A DNA stretch of 64,000 nucleotides from Paraktedonobacter carboxidivorans. GTDB lineage: Bacteria; Chloroflexota; Ktedonobacteria; Ktedonobacterales; Ktedonobacteraceae. A model generated the notes under the pieces. It ran no database searches. It saw only the letters and a program-made list of their open reading frames with translations, and was not told the DNA's origin. Both the position numbers and the translations under genes were made by a program. Below, piece after piece: positions 52,623 through 61,930 of the stretch (positions are counted from its first letter, which is position 1; the number at the start of each line of letters is the position of its first letter). The stretch spans positions 124,001-188,000 of the forward strand of contig JBEVTI010000003.1 of NCBI GenBank assembly GCA_041156125.1, read 5' to 3'.

Positions 52623-53402
52623 CTAGCTTCTGCCTGAGGGCTGACCTTTTGTGGTTGGCACCTCGCCTGCTTCCATGATCTCTTTAAAGTGTCGGAGTGC
52701 CTCTTGCGCTTGCTGTTCTGGTTCCGTGCCAGAGAGAATAGCAACAAGTTTACCCAGACGACCAGCAGGTGGAACGTATTCCATCACGACTTTGACTACT
52801 GTTCCCCTACCACCTGGCGCGGGCATAAAGTGAACAGAACCCGCATTGGCAATAGACGAACCGGGCAGTGAACGCCAGGCAAGCAGCTCATTTTCCTTGT
52901 CAGTGATGATCTCGGCGTCCCATTCTACTTCCTTGCCCGCTGGTGCTTGCACCCTCCAATGCGAATGCGTCTCGTCCAGAATCTGTACCTCTTTGACGTT
53001 CTCCAGAAACCGTGGAAGGTTCTCAAGATGACGCCAGAAATGGTAGAGTTCTTGAGGCGCACGCTCAATCGTCATGGCCTTTTCAGCCCTGATGCCTTGC
53101 TGATACGCTATACTTGCACCTGGTGACAGCATTTGCTTGCTCGTATCTATACGCAATCCCTGATACACATAACTGTGTCCACTGATGCCACGATATGCCA
53201 GAGCTCCCCCCGCAAGTGCGAATGCTAAACCCGGCCAATCACGACGGGACAGTCCATAGGTTGTTAACGTTGCACCCCCAATGCCTGAGAGTAAGCGTTC
53301 TACCGCGTGCATATTGACTGCCTGCCAGGCGGATAGCTGCTGGTAATTACGAGCATTACGAGCAGCTCTTTTCGTCGTGTTTGATGACAGAGTTCTTGCC
53401 AT
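52623..53402 (-). CDS. SRPBCC/polyketide-cyclase-type membrane protein
   Basis: This 259-aa protein has an N-terminal region with a DUF2892-like hydrophobic pair (AVERLLSGIGGATLTTYGLS, WPGLAFALAGGALAYRG). A START/SRPBCC lipid-binding-like domain follows (IERAPQELYHFWRHLENLPRFLENV, VEWDAEIITDKENELLAWRS, GTVVKVVMEY). ATG 53402 has GGAGAT 6 nt upstream. It starts 4 nt after the alcohol dehydrogenase stop, so the two are cotranscribed. The ligand is unknown. Confidence 0.83.
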   Translation of the reverse strand: MARTLSSNTTKRAARNARNYQQLSAWQAVNMHAVERLLSGIGGATLTTYGLSRRDWPGLAFALAGGALAYRGISGHSYVYQGLRIDTSKQMLSPGASIAYQQGIRAEKAMTIERAPQELYHFWRHLENLPRFLENVKEVQILDETHSHWRVQAPAGKEVEWDAEIITDKENELLAWRSLPGSSIANAGSVHFMPAPGGRGTVVKVVMEYVPPAGRLGKLVAILSGTEPEQQAQEALRHFKEIMEAGEVPTTKGQPSGRS

Positions 53403-53406
53403 ATTT

Positions 53407-54606
53407 TTATCTCCTGCTCCCATTGTCTATGCCTTTTGGCTTCATAACAATCTTGATGCACTCGTCTTCCTTCTTTTTGAACATCTCATATCCCTGTGGC
53501 GCATCTTCCAGGCTCATCCGGTGGGTGATAATAAAAGATGGATCAATCTCACCCCGCTCGATGCGGCCAAGCAGCGGACGCAAGTACCGCTGGACATGCG
53601 TCTGCCCCATTTTAAACGTCAAACCCTTCGCAAAAGCCGCGCCAAAGGGCATCTTATCTAGCAAACCACCGTAAACGCCAGGAATAGAGACCGTTCCACC
53701 CTTACCACATGCCTGGATAGCGACCCGCAAGGCGGTTGGTCGATCAGTGCCAAGGTGCGTTTTCTGCTTGACGGTGTCATAGACCATAGAAATTCCGGTG
53801 CCATGGGCTTCCATACCTACCGCGTCAATGCAGGCATCCGGTCCACGTCCTCCCGTCATCTCTTTGAGTACTTCGATGACATCGTGATCGTCCTCGTAGT
53901 TGATTACTTCGACGGCACTGTGCTCGCTAGCCATTTGCAGGCGTTCCGGTAGATTATCTATAGCAATAACGCGCTCTGCTCCAAGCAAAAAGGCGCTCTG
54001 AATGGCAAACTGACCAACTGGACCACATCCTAACACCGCTACCACCTGGCCAGGTTGAATATTGCAGTTCTCTGCCGCCATATAGCCAGTTGGGAAGATA
54101 TCTGAGAGGAAAAGAACCTGTTCGTCGCTCAAACTTTCAGGTACTTTGATGGGTCCAATATCGGCGAAAGGCACGCGTACATATTCTGCCTGCCCACCCG
54201 CATATCCTCCATAGAGGTGCGAATAGCCATACAATCCGGCTGCCGAAAAACCGTACATTTTTTCCGCCATCCATGCATTTGGATTGGAGTTATCGCACAA
54301 AGACCAGAGTTCATTTTTACAATAGTGACAATTCCCACAGGCAATGGGAAACGGCACTACGACACGATCACCTTTGCGCAGGTTTTGCACATCGCGACCA
54401 ACCTCGACCACATTTCCCATAAACTCATGACCAAGGATATCCCCCTTCTCCATCGATGGAATATAGCCATCATAAAGATGCAGATCAGAACCACAGATAG
54501 CTGTGCTCGTAATCTCTACAATGGCATCGCGGGGATTTAAGATCGTTGGATCTGGTACGTTCTGCACACGTACATCATGTGCTCCATTCCAACACACTGC
54601 CCTCAT
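53407..54606 (-). CDS. zinc-dependent alcohol dehydrogenase (formaldehyde dehydrogenase-like)
   Basis: This 399-aa MDR enzyme has the catalytic zinc ligands Cys (ICGSDLHLYDG) and GHEFMG His-Glu. The structural zinc site is IACGNCHYCKNELWSLC, and the Rossmann motif is VLGCGPVGQFAI. The inserted segment with DACIDAVGMEAHG and length ~400 fit the glutathione-independent formaldehyde dehydrogenase/ADH group found together with DUF2892/SRPBCC genes. NAD dependence is likely. Confidence 0.9.
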   Translation of the reverse strand: MRAVCWNGAHDVRVQNVPDPTILNPRDAIVEITSTAICGSDLHLYDGYIPSMEKGDILGHEFMGNVVEVGRDVQNLRKGDRVVVPFPIACGNCHYCKNELWSLCDNSNPNAWMAEKMYGFSAAGLYGYSHLYGGYAGGQAEYVRVPFADIGPIKVPESLSDEQVLFLSDIFPTGYMAAENCNIQPGQVVAVLGCGPVGQFAIQSAFLLGAERVIAIDNLPERLQMASEHSAVEVINYEDDHDVIEVLKEMTGGRGPDACIDAVGMEAHGTGISMVYDTVKQKTHLGTDRPTALRVAIQACGKGGTVSIPGVYGGLLDKMPFGAAFAKGLTFKMGQTHVQRYLRPLLGRIERGEIDPSFIITHRMSLEDAPQGYEMFKKKEDECIKIVMKPKGIDNGSRR

Positions 54607-54902
54607 GCTTCTTACTCTCTTTCATATGACTATTTTTTCGTCATACATAGCTCAATACTATTTTTCGTTTAGCGAGGAAGCTGATCCTTCCCTTCATCTC
54701 TCAAGGCAAAAACACTTGCCTTCCCATCACTGCCTGACTCAAAATTTTTTTGTGGTAAACACAACAGCACAAAGAAGCGGCATCTCTACGTATTACGTCC
54801 GTAAGTAAAAAAAGGGAACTGAACTATTCTCCAACAAAAAGGGGATCATATATGCAACCGTGGGATTATATTGCTGTTTCTATTTGCGCCCAAAAATTGT
54901 AG
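54607..54902. other. intergenic, no recognised feature
   Basis: An AT-rich 296-bp region between the alcohol dehydrogenase start and the 3' end of the truncated MmyB-type gene. It should hold the dehydrogenase promoter, but no -35/-10 pair stands out. Confidence 0.4.
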
Positions 54903-55415
54903 TCAGAACTTAACCAGGTCATGGCCCATCAGCTGTTGTAGCTTTTCCAGCGTATCCGTTTCGGGTAGTGGGGTATAGATGGTGATTTTGAGTTCGGGCA
55001 TAGCAGGCACCTGTAAGGTTGTATGCTCGAACATGAGGCGTCCCACCAAGGGATGTTCGATGCACTTGCGCTCATCGCTTCTGCCACGCACGTCGTGACG
55101 CGGCCACCAGGCTCGAAACTCAGGGCTGACGTGTTGCAAGTCAGCTATCAAGCGTTTGAACCATTCTTCATCGGCATAACATGCACTATCAGCGCGGAAT
55201 TCCGCCAGGACCCTCTGCGCCACCAGTTCCCACTTCGGGCTGTATATATGCTGACTCAGCGGATTAGCAAACATCCGCCAGACAGCATTGTGTTCATATG
55301 GCGGTACCGATTTTGACAGCAACAAAACATGCTCAGCAGTGGTGTTCCAGGCGAGAAAATTCCAGCGCCGACCGATGATGTAGGATCCTCTTTGCTCCTC
55401 TTTATCTTGCGAGTC
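54903..55415 (-). pseudogene. MmyB-like regulator lacking its N-terminal HTH
   Basis: The open frame encodes the MmyB ligand-binding domain: YIIGRRWNFLAWNTTAEHVLL, NAVWRMFANP, RVLAEFRADSACYADEEWF, RHDVRGRSDERKCIEHPLVG and LEKLQQLMG. Relatives have an XRE-type HTH of about 80-100 residues before it. Here a TGA (55416-55418) closes the frame just 11 codons before the domain, and no ATG lies between. TTG 55325 would start inside the domain. It diverges from the aldo/keto reductase gene, a common arrangement for such regulators, so HTH loss by deletion is likely. Confidence 0.75.
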
Positions 55416-55527
55416 TCAATCATATGATAAAGAGACTCTGGTCATACGAGAGCCTTTATGGCATATTTTTAAGTGTATCACACATTGTGATGGTCGTCGT
55501 TTCAACGAGAGAAAGAGGGAATTTTCT

Positions 55528-56433
55528 ATGGGATCGTATTCAGTGAATGAACAGAGTCATCTGCCAGCCACAGCCGCGGGCATGTTTACAATGGCCGAGG
55601 GTCTGACGGTCACTCGCATGGGGTATGGCGCGATGCAATTAGCTGGGCCGGGTGTGTTTGGTCCTCCCGCCGACCGCGCCTCTGCCGTAGCCGTACTGCG
55701 CGAGGCGCTGGAACTGGGTATCACACATATTGACACAGCCGATTTCTACGGCCCACATATCACCAACCAGCTCATCAAGGAGGCCCTGCACCCCTACGCC
55801 GACTCGTTGCACATCGTCACCAAGGTCGGATCAGTGCGAGACGGCAGGGGAGGCTGGCTACAGAAGCGAACTCCCGCACAACTGCGCGCGCAGGTCCACG
55901 ACAACTTGCGGAACCTCGGACTCGATGTGCTCGATGTCGTCAACATGCGCGTCGGCGGTGGACACGACGGTCACTCGTCCGAGCCGGGTTCGATCGCCGA
56001 ACCGTTCAGCGCGCTGGCGCGTCTGCAGCAGGAGGGCTTGATTAAACATCTTGGTATCAGCACTGTCAACGCTGAGCAGATCGCCGAGGCACAGTCCATT
56101 GCGCCGCTTGTGTGCGTGCAGAACAGCTACAACCTTGCCCACCGGGGCGACGACGACCTGATCGACTCCCTTGCCTCACAGGACATCGCCTATGTACCCT
56201 ACTTCCCGCTCGGTGGCTTCTCCCCTCTGCAGTCCGACAAGCTGGTAGCGGTCGCCACCCGTCTCGGTGCCACACCGATGGCCATCGCGCTGGCGTGGCT
56301 GCTCCAGCGCTCACCAAACATTCTGCTTATTCCCGGTACCTCATCCGTCGCGCATCTGCGCGAGAACATCAGCGCAGCAGCACTGACCCTTTCCGCTGAC
56401 GATCTGACCGAGCTAAACGGTGTTGTCTCATGA
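55528..56433 (+). CDS. aldo/keto reductase family oxidoreductase
   Basis: This 301-aa TIM-barrel NADPH reductase has LTVTRMGYGAMQL, THIDTADFYGPH (catalytic Asp and Tyr), IVTKVG (catalytic Lys), LGISTVNAEQIAEA and LIPGTSSVAHLRENI. The usual active-site His position in strand 4 reads VVNMRVGG, with Asn instead. The codon usage is rich in GCC, GAC and CTC compared with neighbours, and the protein looks actinobacterial, which suggests acquisition by transfer (inference). Confidence 0.87.
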   Translation: MGSYSVNEQSHLPATAAGMFTMAEGLTVTRMGYGAMQLAGPGVFGPPADRASAVAVLREALELGITHIDTADFYGPHITNQLIKEALHPYADSLHIVTKVGSVRDGRGGWLQKRTPAQLRAQVHDNLRNLGLDVLDVVNMRVGGGHDGHSSEPGSIAEPFSALARLQQEGLIKHLGISTVNAEQIAEAQSIAPLVCVQNSYNLAHRGDDDLIDSLASQDIAYVPYFPLGGFSPLQSDKLVAVATRLGATPMAIALAWLLQRSPNILLIPGTSSVAHLRENISAAALTLSADDLTELNGVVS

Positions 56434-56719
56434 TCATGACCACCGCGCAACCTGCAATCGGGTTTAGCGGCCTGGGCAACAAAGGGCGAAGAATGGCCTT
56501 CGTGCTTTGCTGCCCAACTTCGGCGCGCGGCTCTCCGCTGGCAGGACGAAACAAGTCGTATTACTTCTTGAGGGCGCAGGCTGGTATCACAGCCTGCAAA
56601 TCGCGCTCAGACCTCGGCAATAATACTATGCAACATTGAGCACGGTAAAGGCATGAACCGGTGCTATGCATTTCCCTATTACTGGGCCGCTTTTGTCTAT
56701 TATGGAGCCTGCCAACCTC
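56434..56719. other. intergenic, no recognised feature
   Basis: This 286-bp region between the convergent aldo/keto reductase and the 290-aa hypothetical gene shows no clear terminator. Short GC-rich complementary stretches (AGGCTGGTATCACAGCCT near 56577-56594) may form a hairpin. Confidence 0.4.
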
Positions 56720-57592
56720 TTACTTATCTTCCAGGAGCGCTTGCAGCCCATGGGCTGTGTAAAGTTGCTGGATGCGATCTGTAAGATACTTCTGACCTCC
56801 ACTTTTGCTTTGCGCTAGACGCGCAACTTTAGGCAAATCTTTGACTTTTGAACTCAGCAACCACTCTCGTTGCTCATGACTTGTATTGTCAATTGATGGG
56901 AGGAAAGTGACTAATTTACTCCCCAACTCGTCCTGCCGCAGAGAACCATCTTGTTCCCCAAGATACAAACTGATTATCCATGCACACATCTCTTCTCGTG
57001 TGGCGGGAAAGGCCGAGGGAGCGTGCCCATTCCCAACGACAATCTTATCCTGCGGCCCGACCTCTTGATAGCAGATCGTCGCGCACATTGCCCTGGCCCT
57101 CTCTGCTCCTATAACCTCAAGGAGTCCTTTGAGAACCGGGGTCAGCGATGAAGATAAGACACTTTGCTTAAAACCGCTGAACGTATCCTCCGCAAAGCAG
57201 AGCACGATGCTTGTCTGAGCAGGATCAAAGAATGCTGCTCCTACCTTCGTGAGATATTCGCCGATGTGTGTGGCTATGACCTTGCTCGATGTACTACTAT
57301 CGGCGTGTGAGAGATAGGCTAGCTGGCCAGGTACTTTTTTATAGATAGCCAGAGCGGTACAGGTGCGAACGCGTTCAGTATAAGCCAGTCCTTCTCCAAT
57401 ATAGTAATAAACCTGTCCCACCTTATCATGCTCTTTCAGACCATCCTGTTCCACGAACGTTCCCGACTTTGAGATTTCGAGATAAGATAGACTCAAATCC
57501 AGAGTAGAGATACTGGGCACTTTACGCATTTTGCTGGCCAGATGCACTATCAGTTCGTCTGCCTTTTCATCTTTAGGCTCTCGTTTCTGCAT
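56720..57592 (-). CDS. unrecognised 290-aa cytosolic protein with conserved-looking Cys/His pair
   Basis: The sequence is soluble and well formed, with no signal peptide or membrane helix. RVRTCTALAIYKKVPGQLAY followed by LSHADSSTSSKVIATHIGEYL places a Cys in a strand and a His after a turn. This layout recalls the CheD/CNF/NTAN1 deamidase-amidase superfamily, but similarity is too weak for assignment. The C-terminal half has SFPATREEMCAWIISLYLG-like helical sequence and a Lys/Ser-rich end. No operon partner is present. I cannot name a function. Confidence 0.6.
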   Translation of the reverse strand: MQKREPKDEKADELIVHLASKMRKVPSISTLDLSLSYLEISKSGTFVEQDGLKEHDKVGQVYYYIGEGLAYTERVRTCTALAIYKKVPGQLAYLSHADSSTSSKVIATHIGEYLTKVGAAFFDPAQTSIVLCFAEDTFSGFKQSVLSSSLTPVLKGLLEVIGAERARAMCATICYQEVGPQDKIVVGNGHAPSAFPATREEMCAWIISLYLGEQDGSLRQDELGSKLVTFLPSIDNTSHEQREWLLSSKVKDLPKVARLAQSKSGGQKYLTDRIQQLYTAHGLQALLEDK

Positions 57593-58229
57593 CGGAACTC
57601 CTTCTCGCTTGAGAGATCAGTAAAACACAGGTTCTGTAATTTCACTAGAAGAACGCTGGCACAAAGAAAATACACAAACTACTACTAATATACGCATATA
57701 GCTTGTAAATTTGCAATTATTATTGCTACTCTCTTGTGTACTGTAAATAGTCGAATAAAGCTGTTAGAACCTGGTGCGTTATCGCGAAGAGCGCGATGCA
57801 CGCCCACCAGCAAACAGTGAGGAATATCCTCAATCAAGGCGCTCACAGCAGATCCGCGGCCTGCTTCCTCACTAGCACTTACCTACCGGTTGCCTACCCT
57901 TGGTCTGCTAAAGATCCATTCAGGACCATCGCATTTTCGCGCGAACCTCCTTCGCAGCAGGTCCACGCACGAGGCTCGTGTATGTCTCTCCAGGCCACGT
58001 GAGCGCCTTTTGTCCTTTTATGTAAGAGCTAGAATTTCAGAGAAAAGCCACACAAATACTCGGCTCGCGCCAAGCCTTGTCTGAGACCGCCTCTGATGCT
58101 ATACTAAATAGAGGTCTGTCGAAGAGGCAAATGGAGCCCGTAAGGGTTTGAGACGCCTGTAGAAGGCAGCGAATGTGATGATGCTATACCGTCGAAGAGG
58201 CAGAGTATTTTGACGGCTATCTGGAGAGT
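57593..58229. other. 637-bp region without a supported gene
   Basis: This region lies between divergently oriented genes. A 12-nt direct repeat GTCGAAGAGGCA occurs at 58118-58129 and 58191-58202. The second copy is in frame with the Nif3-like gene and reads VEEAEYFDGYLES into its start, although no start codon lies upstream of it. No RNA gene was recognised. Confidence 0.5.
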
Positions 58230-58919
58230 ATGCGCTTCCCAGGGGATCAAAATGGGATCTATCTGCCCTCGACCCTCGCGATACAAAGGCTGGGCTTAGC
58301 GCTTGAGCCGTGGGCGGATATAGGGATGTGGGCGCGCCAGCAGCAGCTTGAGGCCCTCTTTCTCCATCGTCTCTGGCGTCTGGGACCCGATGTTCTGCCT
58401 GCCGGGACCGGCGTGCTTGGCTATCACCTGGCTTTTGATAGCAGATTGACCTTTGGTTTCAATCCACGCCTGGCCGCTGCGCTGGGTATGGCTCATCCTG
58501 TACCCTTCGCCTGGCAGAAACAGATCCCTCTGGGAATGTTTGGAGATATCGCGAGCACAACGCTGGCTATACTCGTAGAGTCGCTAGAGCGGATCTTTCA
58601 CGTCACGCCGCGCGTAGAATATCCGCGCACCAAGCCGCTGCAACGGATCGCGGTTGTTGGCGCGCTCAATGCCGGGCTTATTTACGAGGCAGCCGAGCAG
58701 CATATTCAAGCCTATGTGACCGGTCAGTGGAGAGAAACAGCCAGGCAAGCGGCGCGGGATAGCGCGATCAGCGTGATCACGATAGGGCATCGGGCCGGAG
58801 AACTGTGGGGCCTACGCTCCCTGGCCGACCTGTTGCGCGAGCACTTGCCGACGCTTGAGGTTGTGCTGGCACCAGAGATAGAGTCGCCTTCTTCACCAGC
58901 AGCTAGCATTTTTACCTGA
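58230..58919 (+). CDS. Nif3-like (DUF34) dinuclear metal protein
   Basis: This 229-aa protein matches the Nif3 fold: RFPGDQNGIYLPST at the N-terminus, LFLHRLWRLG and LGYHLAFDSR in the metal-binding region, IAVVGALNAGLIYEAAEQ and AYVTGQWRETARQAA, then ISVITIGHRAGELWGLRSLADLL. The usual HH pair reads HR, so one ligand may differ. ATG 58230 lies inside conserved-looking sequence, with only GGAG 3 nt upstream; the frame is open upstream to a TGA at 58179 without an ATG. The true N-terminus is uncertain and may be truncated. Confidence 0.7.
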   Translation: MRFPGDQNGIYLPSTLAIQRLGLALEPWADIGMWARQQQLEALFLHRLWRLGPDVLPAGTGVLGYHLAFDSRLTFGFNPRLAAALGMAHPVPFAWQKQIPLGMFGDIASTTLAILVESLERIFHVTPRVEYPRTKPLQRIAVVGALNAGLIYEAAEQHIQAYVTGQWRETARQAARDSAISVITIGHRAGELWGLRSLADLLREHLPTLEVVLAPEIESPSSPAASIFT

Positions 58920-59184
58920 GTAGATGCAGCAAGCATCCAGCATCAGCTTTTTGGGTTACCGAACCAGTAAGCGCCGTTGTCTGGAATGGCAAGCCCAGGG
59001 AAGAGAAGCGAACGCTCTGCGCCGTCTATGTGAGGAAAATCGAAACTGTTGGTGGACTGCCACCTGCGGATGACATCCTTTTGTGAAAGAGAGTCTCAAA
59101 AAGCGCGGGTTGCTCTGCTGGCGGCAGGAAGTGGGGGACCGAACACCTGCAATGTGATGTGTAAGTATACACGAAAGAAGCATC
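58920..59184. other. intergenic, no recognised feature
   Basis: This 265-bp region lies between the Nif3-like gene and the 127-aa hypothetical gene on the same strand. No promoter or hairpin stands out. Confidence 0.4.
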
Positions 59185-59568
59185 ATGAAAAAGAAACTGC
59201 GCAAAATCGTTGTTGAGGGTATGCCATTCTGGTGGACAGCAGATTGGTTCTATCATCCTGATCAGAGTCGCATTCTGCGGGTATGTATCTGGGGTGGAGG
59301 GAAAAGCAGCCAGGCTCTTTTTGTGAACCTGACATCGAAGTGGATCGATTACCCCGTTTCTTGCACCTATCCGATGCCCAGAGACATCCATGCTGTTATT
59401 GCATATGCTTTAGAGCATGGCTGGAAGCCATCTGCGCGAGGAAAAGAGTACTGGCTCAAGGAAGAGGACGAGCAGTTGGAATTGGAAGAGTTGCTACTGA
59501 CAGATGCTGGCCGTCTTTCTCAAGCTCCTGGACCGCTGGCGAGAAAACAAGCATGGACCCCGGCTTGA
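59185..59568 (+). CDS. hypothetical protein, Trp-rich basic N-terminus
   Basis: This 127-aa soluble protein begins with a basic stretch (KKKLRKIVV) and has a Trp-rich core (MPFWWTADWFYHPDQSRIL, VCIWGGG, SKWIDYPVSC). The helix AVIAYALEHGWKPSARGKEYWL is followed by an acidic helix (EEDEQLELEELLL). The composition suggests a real small protein, but no family was recognised. The ribosome site is weak (GAAAGAAG). Confidence 0.5.
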   Translation: MKKKLRKIVVEGMPFWWTADWFYHPDQSRILRVCIWGGGKSSQALFVNLTSKWIDYPVSCTYPMPRDIHAVIAYALEHGWKPSARGKEYWLKEEDEQLELEELLLTDAGRLSQAPGPLARKQAWTPA

Positions 59569-59584
59569 TACCAGTTGCCTCTAC

Positions 59585-60982
59585 TTATCCTGTAGCATGG
59601 AGCGCATCTGGCCCGTCTGCCAGGGCTGGCGCGGGTGCTTTTGTCAACTGCTCATCTTCAGGTAGCGCTGGCTTTGATCTGGTGTAGAGCGCGTGTAGAA
59701 GATCGATCAGTACGATTACAATCAGGATCAGCACAGCCCCGGCGACATACGAGAGGGGTACAATCTGCGTATGCATGAGGTAGGGCATGTAGCTGAGGAG
59801 TGAGCAGAGTTGCGCAATGAGAGCAACATAGAAAGCGCGAGGAAAGTAGAAGGCGTAGAGGATTGAGACCACATCGGCCAGGTAAAAGTAGCGCTCGTGC
59901 ATTTCTGGCAAGAGGAATGGCATGGCCAGAGCGAAGAGCAGAGTGATTTTGAGCAGGAGAGCCGTAGTGAGCCGTTGTCTGTTTCTCAACAGGAGAACAC
60001 TGAGAGCTAGAATGAACAGCGCGGCCAGCCCGATACCGAGCCACTTCCAAGAGTCTGCTGGTGCATTGGCAGGCAGCCATTGATAGAAGCTTGGCGCGTT
60101 CAACGTGAGTGAAGATCCCGCAGAGGCAGTTGCGCCCGGTCCGCCACCATACCCCTGGCCAGATCTGCCTGCTCCGTTACCAGCGGGCTGCCCCGAACTG
60201 CCTGATCCAGGCCTGAATGAGCCCGCTCCATTCTGGTTGAATATGTTGGTGCCAGCGCTGCCGCCGCTTGAGGCCTGCTGCACATAGATGCTGAGCAGGC
60301 TTTGCACATTGCGGCCAGCCAGCAGTGCTGGCGTCAGCAGAAGCATGAAGACGAGCGGGATCAGGACGAGGTAGCGCAGCGGCAACTGTTTTTTCAGCAA
60401 GAGCACGAAAAGGACGGGCGCGCAGAAAATCGCCTGGAGTTTAAAGGCCAGAGCCAGGCCAAAGAACACGCATGCCCAGCCTGGTCGCTCTTTGAGTAGG
60501 AAATAGAGGCTACCCAGACAGAAGGCGGTATAGATGGCATCGCACTGTCCCCAGGCAGCACTGTTAATAAAAATGGTGGGAGCAAAGAGGAGCACCAGCA
60601 CGCCAACAAGCGCGGCCAGGGATCGTCCATATTTCAGCCGGAGAATGAGATACGCGAAAAGGCCAAGCACCCCATCAAATACAACCGAGAGAGTCTTGAT
60701 CGCGATAAGTTCAGGCATGGGTAGATAGGTAGTGAGAGCGAGAAGCGTCAGGTAGGGAGTATTATAATTGGAAAAATTATCTTTGAGAGCAGCCAGGCCA
60801 CCGTGGGTGTGGATATAGTCATACCACTGGCTCACGAAGACGGTATAATCGCTGGTTTCTATATGGTAGAGTGAGACGCGCAAGCCGAGAGCCAGTCCAA
60901 AGAGGAGCACCAGGCCGCTCCCTATAAGAACCTGGCGTATTGAGATAAAACGTCCCGTTTGCAATAATATCGTTTTCTCCAT
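59585..60982 (-). CDS. GT-C-type membrane glycosyltransferase with Gly/Ser-rich loop
   Basis: This 465-aa protein has about ten hydrophobic segments. After the first helix, HIETSDYTVFVSQWYDYI holds the D-containing loop expected of GT-C enzymes that use polyprenyl-phosphate sugars. FNNAAWGQ-type sequence (INSAAWGQCDAIYTAF) and LAFKLQAIF resemble GT87/PMT-like proteins. A long low-complexity loop rich in Gly, Ser and Asn (about residues 236-287) sits between helices, an unusual insertion. MPFLLPEMHERYFYLADV is a further conserved-looking segment. Confidence 0.8.
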   Translation of the reverse strand: MEKTILLQTGRFISIRQVLIGSGLVLLFGLALGLRVSLYHIETSDYTVFVSQWYDYIHTHGGLAALKDNFSNYNTPYLTLLALTTYLPMPELIAIKTLSVVFDGVLGLFAYLILRLKYGRSLAALVGVLVLLFAPTIFINSAAWGQCDAIYTAFCLGSLYFLLKERPGWACVFFGLALAFKLQAIFCAPVLFVLLLKKQLPLRYLVLIPLVFMLLLTPALLAGRNVQSLLSIYVQQASSGGSAGTNIFNQNGAGSFRPGSGSSGQPAGNGAGRSGQGYGGGPGATASAGSSLTLNAPSFYQWLPANAPADSWKWLGIGLAALFILALSVLLLRNRQRLTTALLLKITLLFALAMPFLLPEMHERYFYLADVVSILYAFYFPRAFYVALIAQLCSLLSYMPYLMHTQIVPLSYVAGAVLILIVIVLIDLLHALYTRSKPALPEDEQLTKAPAPALADGPDALHATG

Positions 60983-61009
60983 AAAGTTGCTGCAATACGC
61001 CCATCATTT

Positions 61010-61192
61010 TCAGAAGAGATCTGTGGCGGTCAGCATATGTGTGCCTGTGTCTGTCTGTCTATCTGGCACCCATATCAGTGCATCTGCCCCAGGCAGTACC
61101 GGCTCTACGGGTGCTTCAGCCGCATGTGCCCAGTATAAAGGCTTTGCATTGACTTCTGGTTGGAAATGGATGTGAAAAATCTCATAAAGCAT
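61010..61192 (-). CDS. possible 60-aa hypothetical protein
   Basis: The frame from ATG 61192 reads MLYEIFHIHFQPEVNAKPLY and then AEAPVEPVLPGADALIWVPD. It fits exactly between the nuclease remnant (ending 61254) and the GT-C gene (start 60982) on the same strand. The ribosome site is weak and no family was recognised. Confidence 0.35.
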   Translation of the reverse strand: MLYEIFHIHFQPEVNAKPLYWAHAAEAPVEPVLPGADALIWVPDRQTDTGTHMLTATDLF

Positions 61193-61253
61193 ACAGAACC
61201 TGAGTCTAGTCCAAACTAATGGCAATGAAAGAAGGCTTGCCAGTGCCATTCGC

Positions 61254-61930
61254 TCAGAGAATGCCTTCTTTTTTGCACAGGCGCCGGATGTCGCATCTTT
61301 TACAGATTTCAGGGGAGGGTGGGATCTTTACTTCAAATTGCTTGTTTTGCATTTTTGTGACTAGCTCGTCTACCGCTGAGACTGTCTCTGCCATGCTGTC
61401 TTTGTCGCAGGCTACTTCCATCAGCGCGTCTTTTTTCTGCTCTTCTGCTGTCCAATAGAGCCAGAGACGCTCGGGAAGATGGCCTATGTGTTTCTGCAGG
61501 GCGTGCGCGTAGAGATGGAGTTGCTGCTGATAAAAAGCCAGGTGGAGGGAATCATGGTCTGGCCGCGCGTGTGTTTTAAAATCGAATACCTCCAGGCCCT
61601 TGTCTCCGTTGACGAGTAGATCGACTTTGCCGCGCAGGATATACGCGCGACGATCTATTTGCACTGGAAACTCGGCGGCTCTGCTATGCTGGATCTCTCG
61701 CTGATTCTGCTGATAATAGTTGAGGACCTGACGCAGGGCTTGCTCTTTTTCCATCTCCGAAAGAGGATGGGTGGCGGTGCGCAGCAATTGTTGATATGTT
61801 TTGGCGAAGACCGCCTGCACATATATTTCATCGCTCTGCCCGGGTATCCCTTTGAGAGTTTGACGGTGAAGCCTCTCTATGGTCTGATGCACAAGCTGAC
61901 CAAAGAAGCTATCTCCCCGGCGTGAAGGGG
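61254..61930 (-). pseudogene. RecB/AddB-like PD-(D/E)XK nuclease fragment
   Basis: The fragment begins at RRGDSFFGQLVHQTIERLHR, out of frame with the helicase remnant upstream. It contains the nuclease core LRGKVDLLVNGDKGLEVFDFKT (Asp and D-x-K) and ends with the Fe-S motif CKRCDIRRLC (C-x2-C-x5-C). The first Cys of this cluster normally lies N-terminal of the core and is absent. Sequence between helicase and nuclease domains is therefore deleted. Confidence 0.8.

Noticed and set aside
57593..58229. A riboswitch or tRNA in the gap before the Nif3-like gene
   Set aside because: No T-loop, anticodon arm or known riboswitch core could be recognised; only a 12-nt direct repeat is present.
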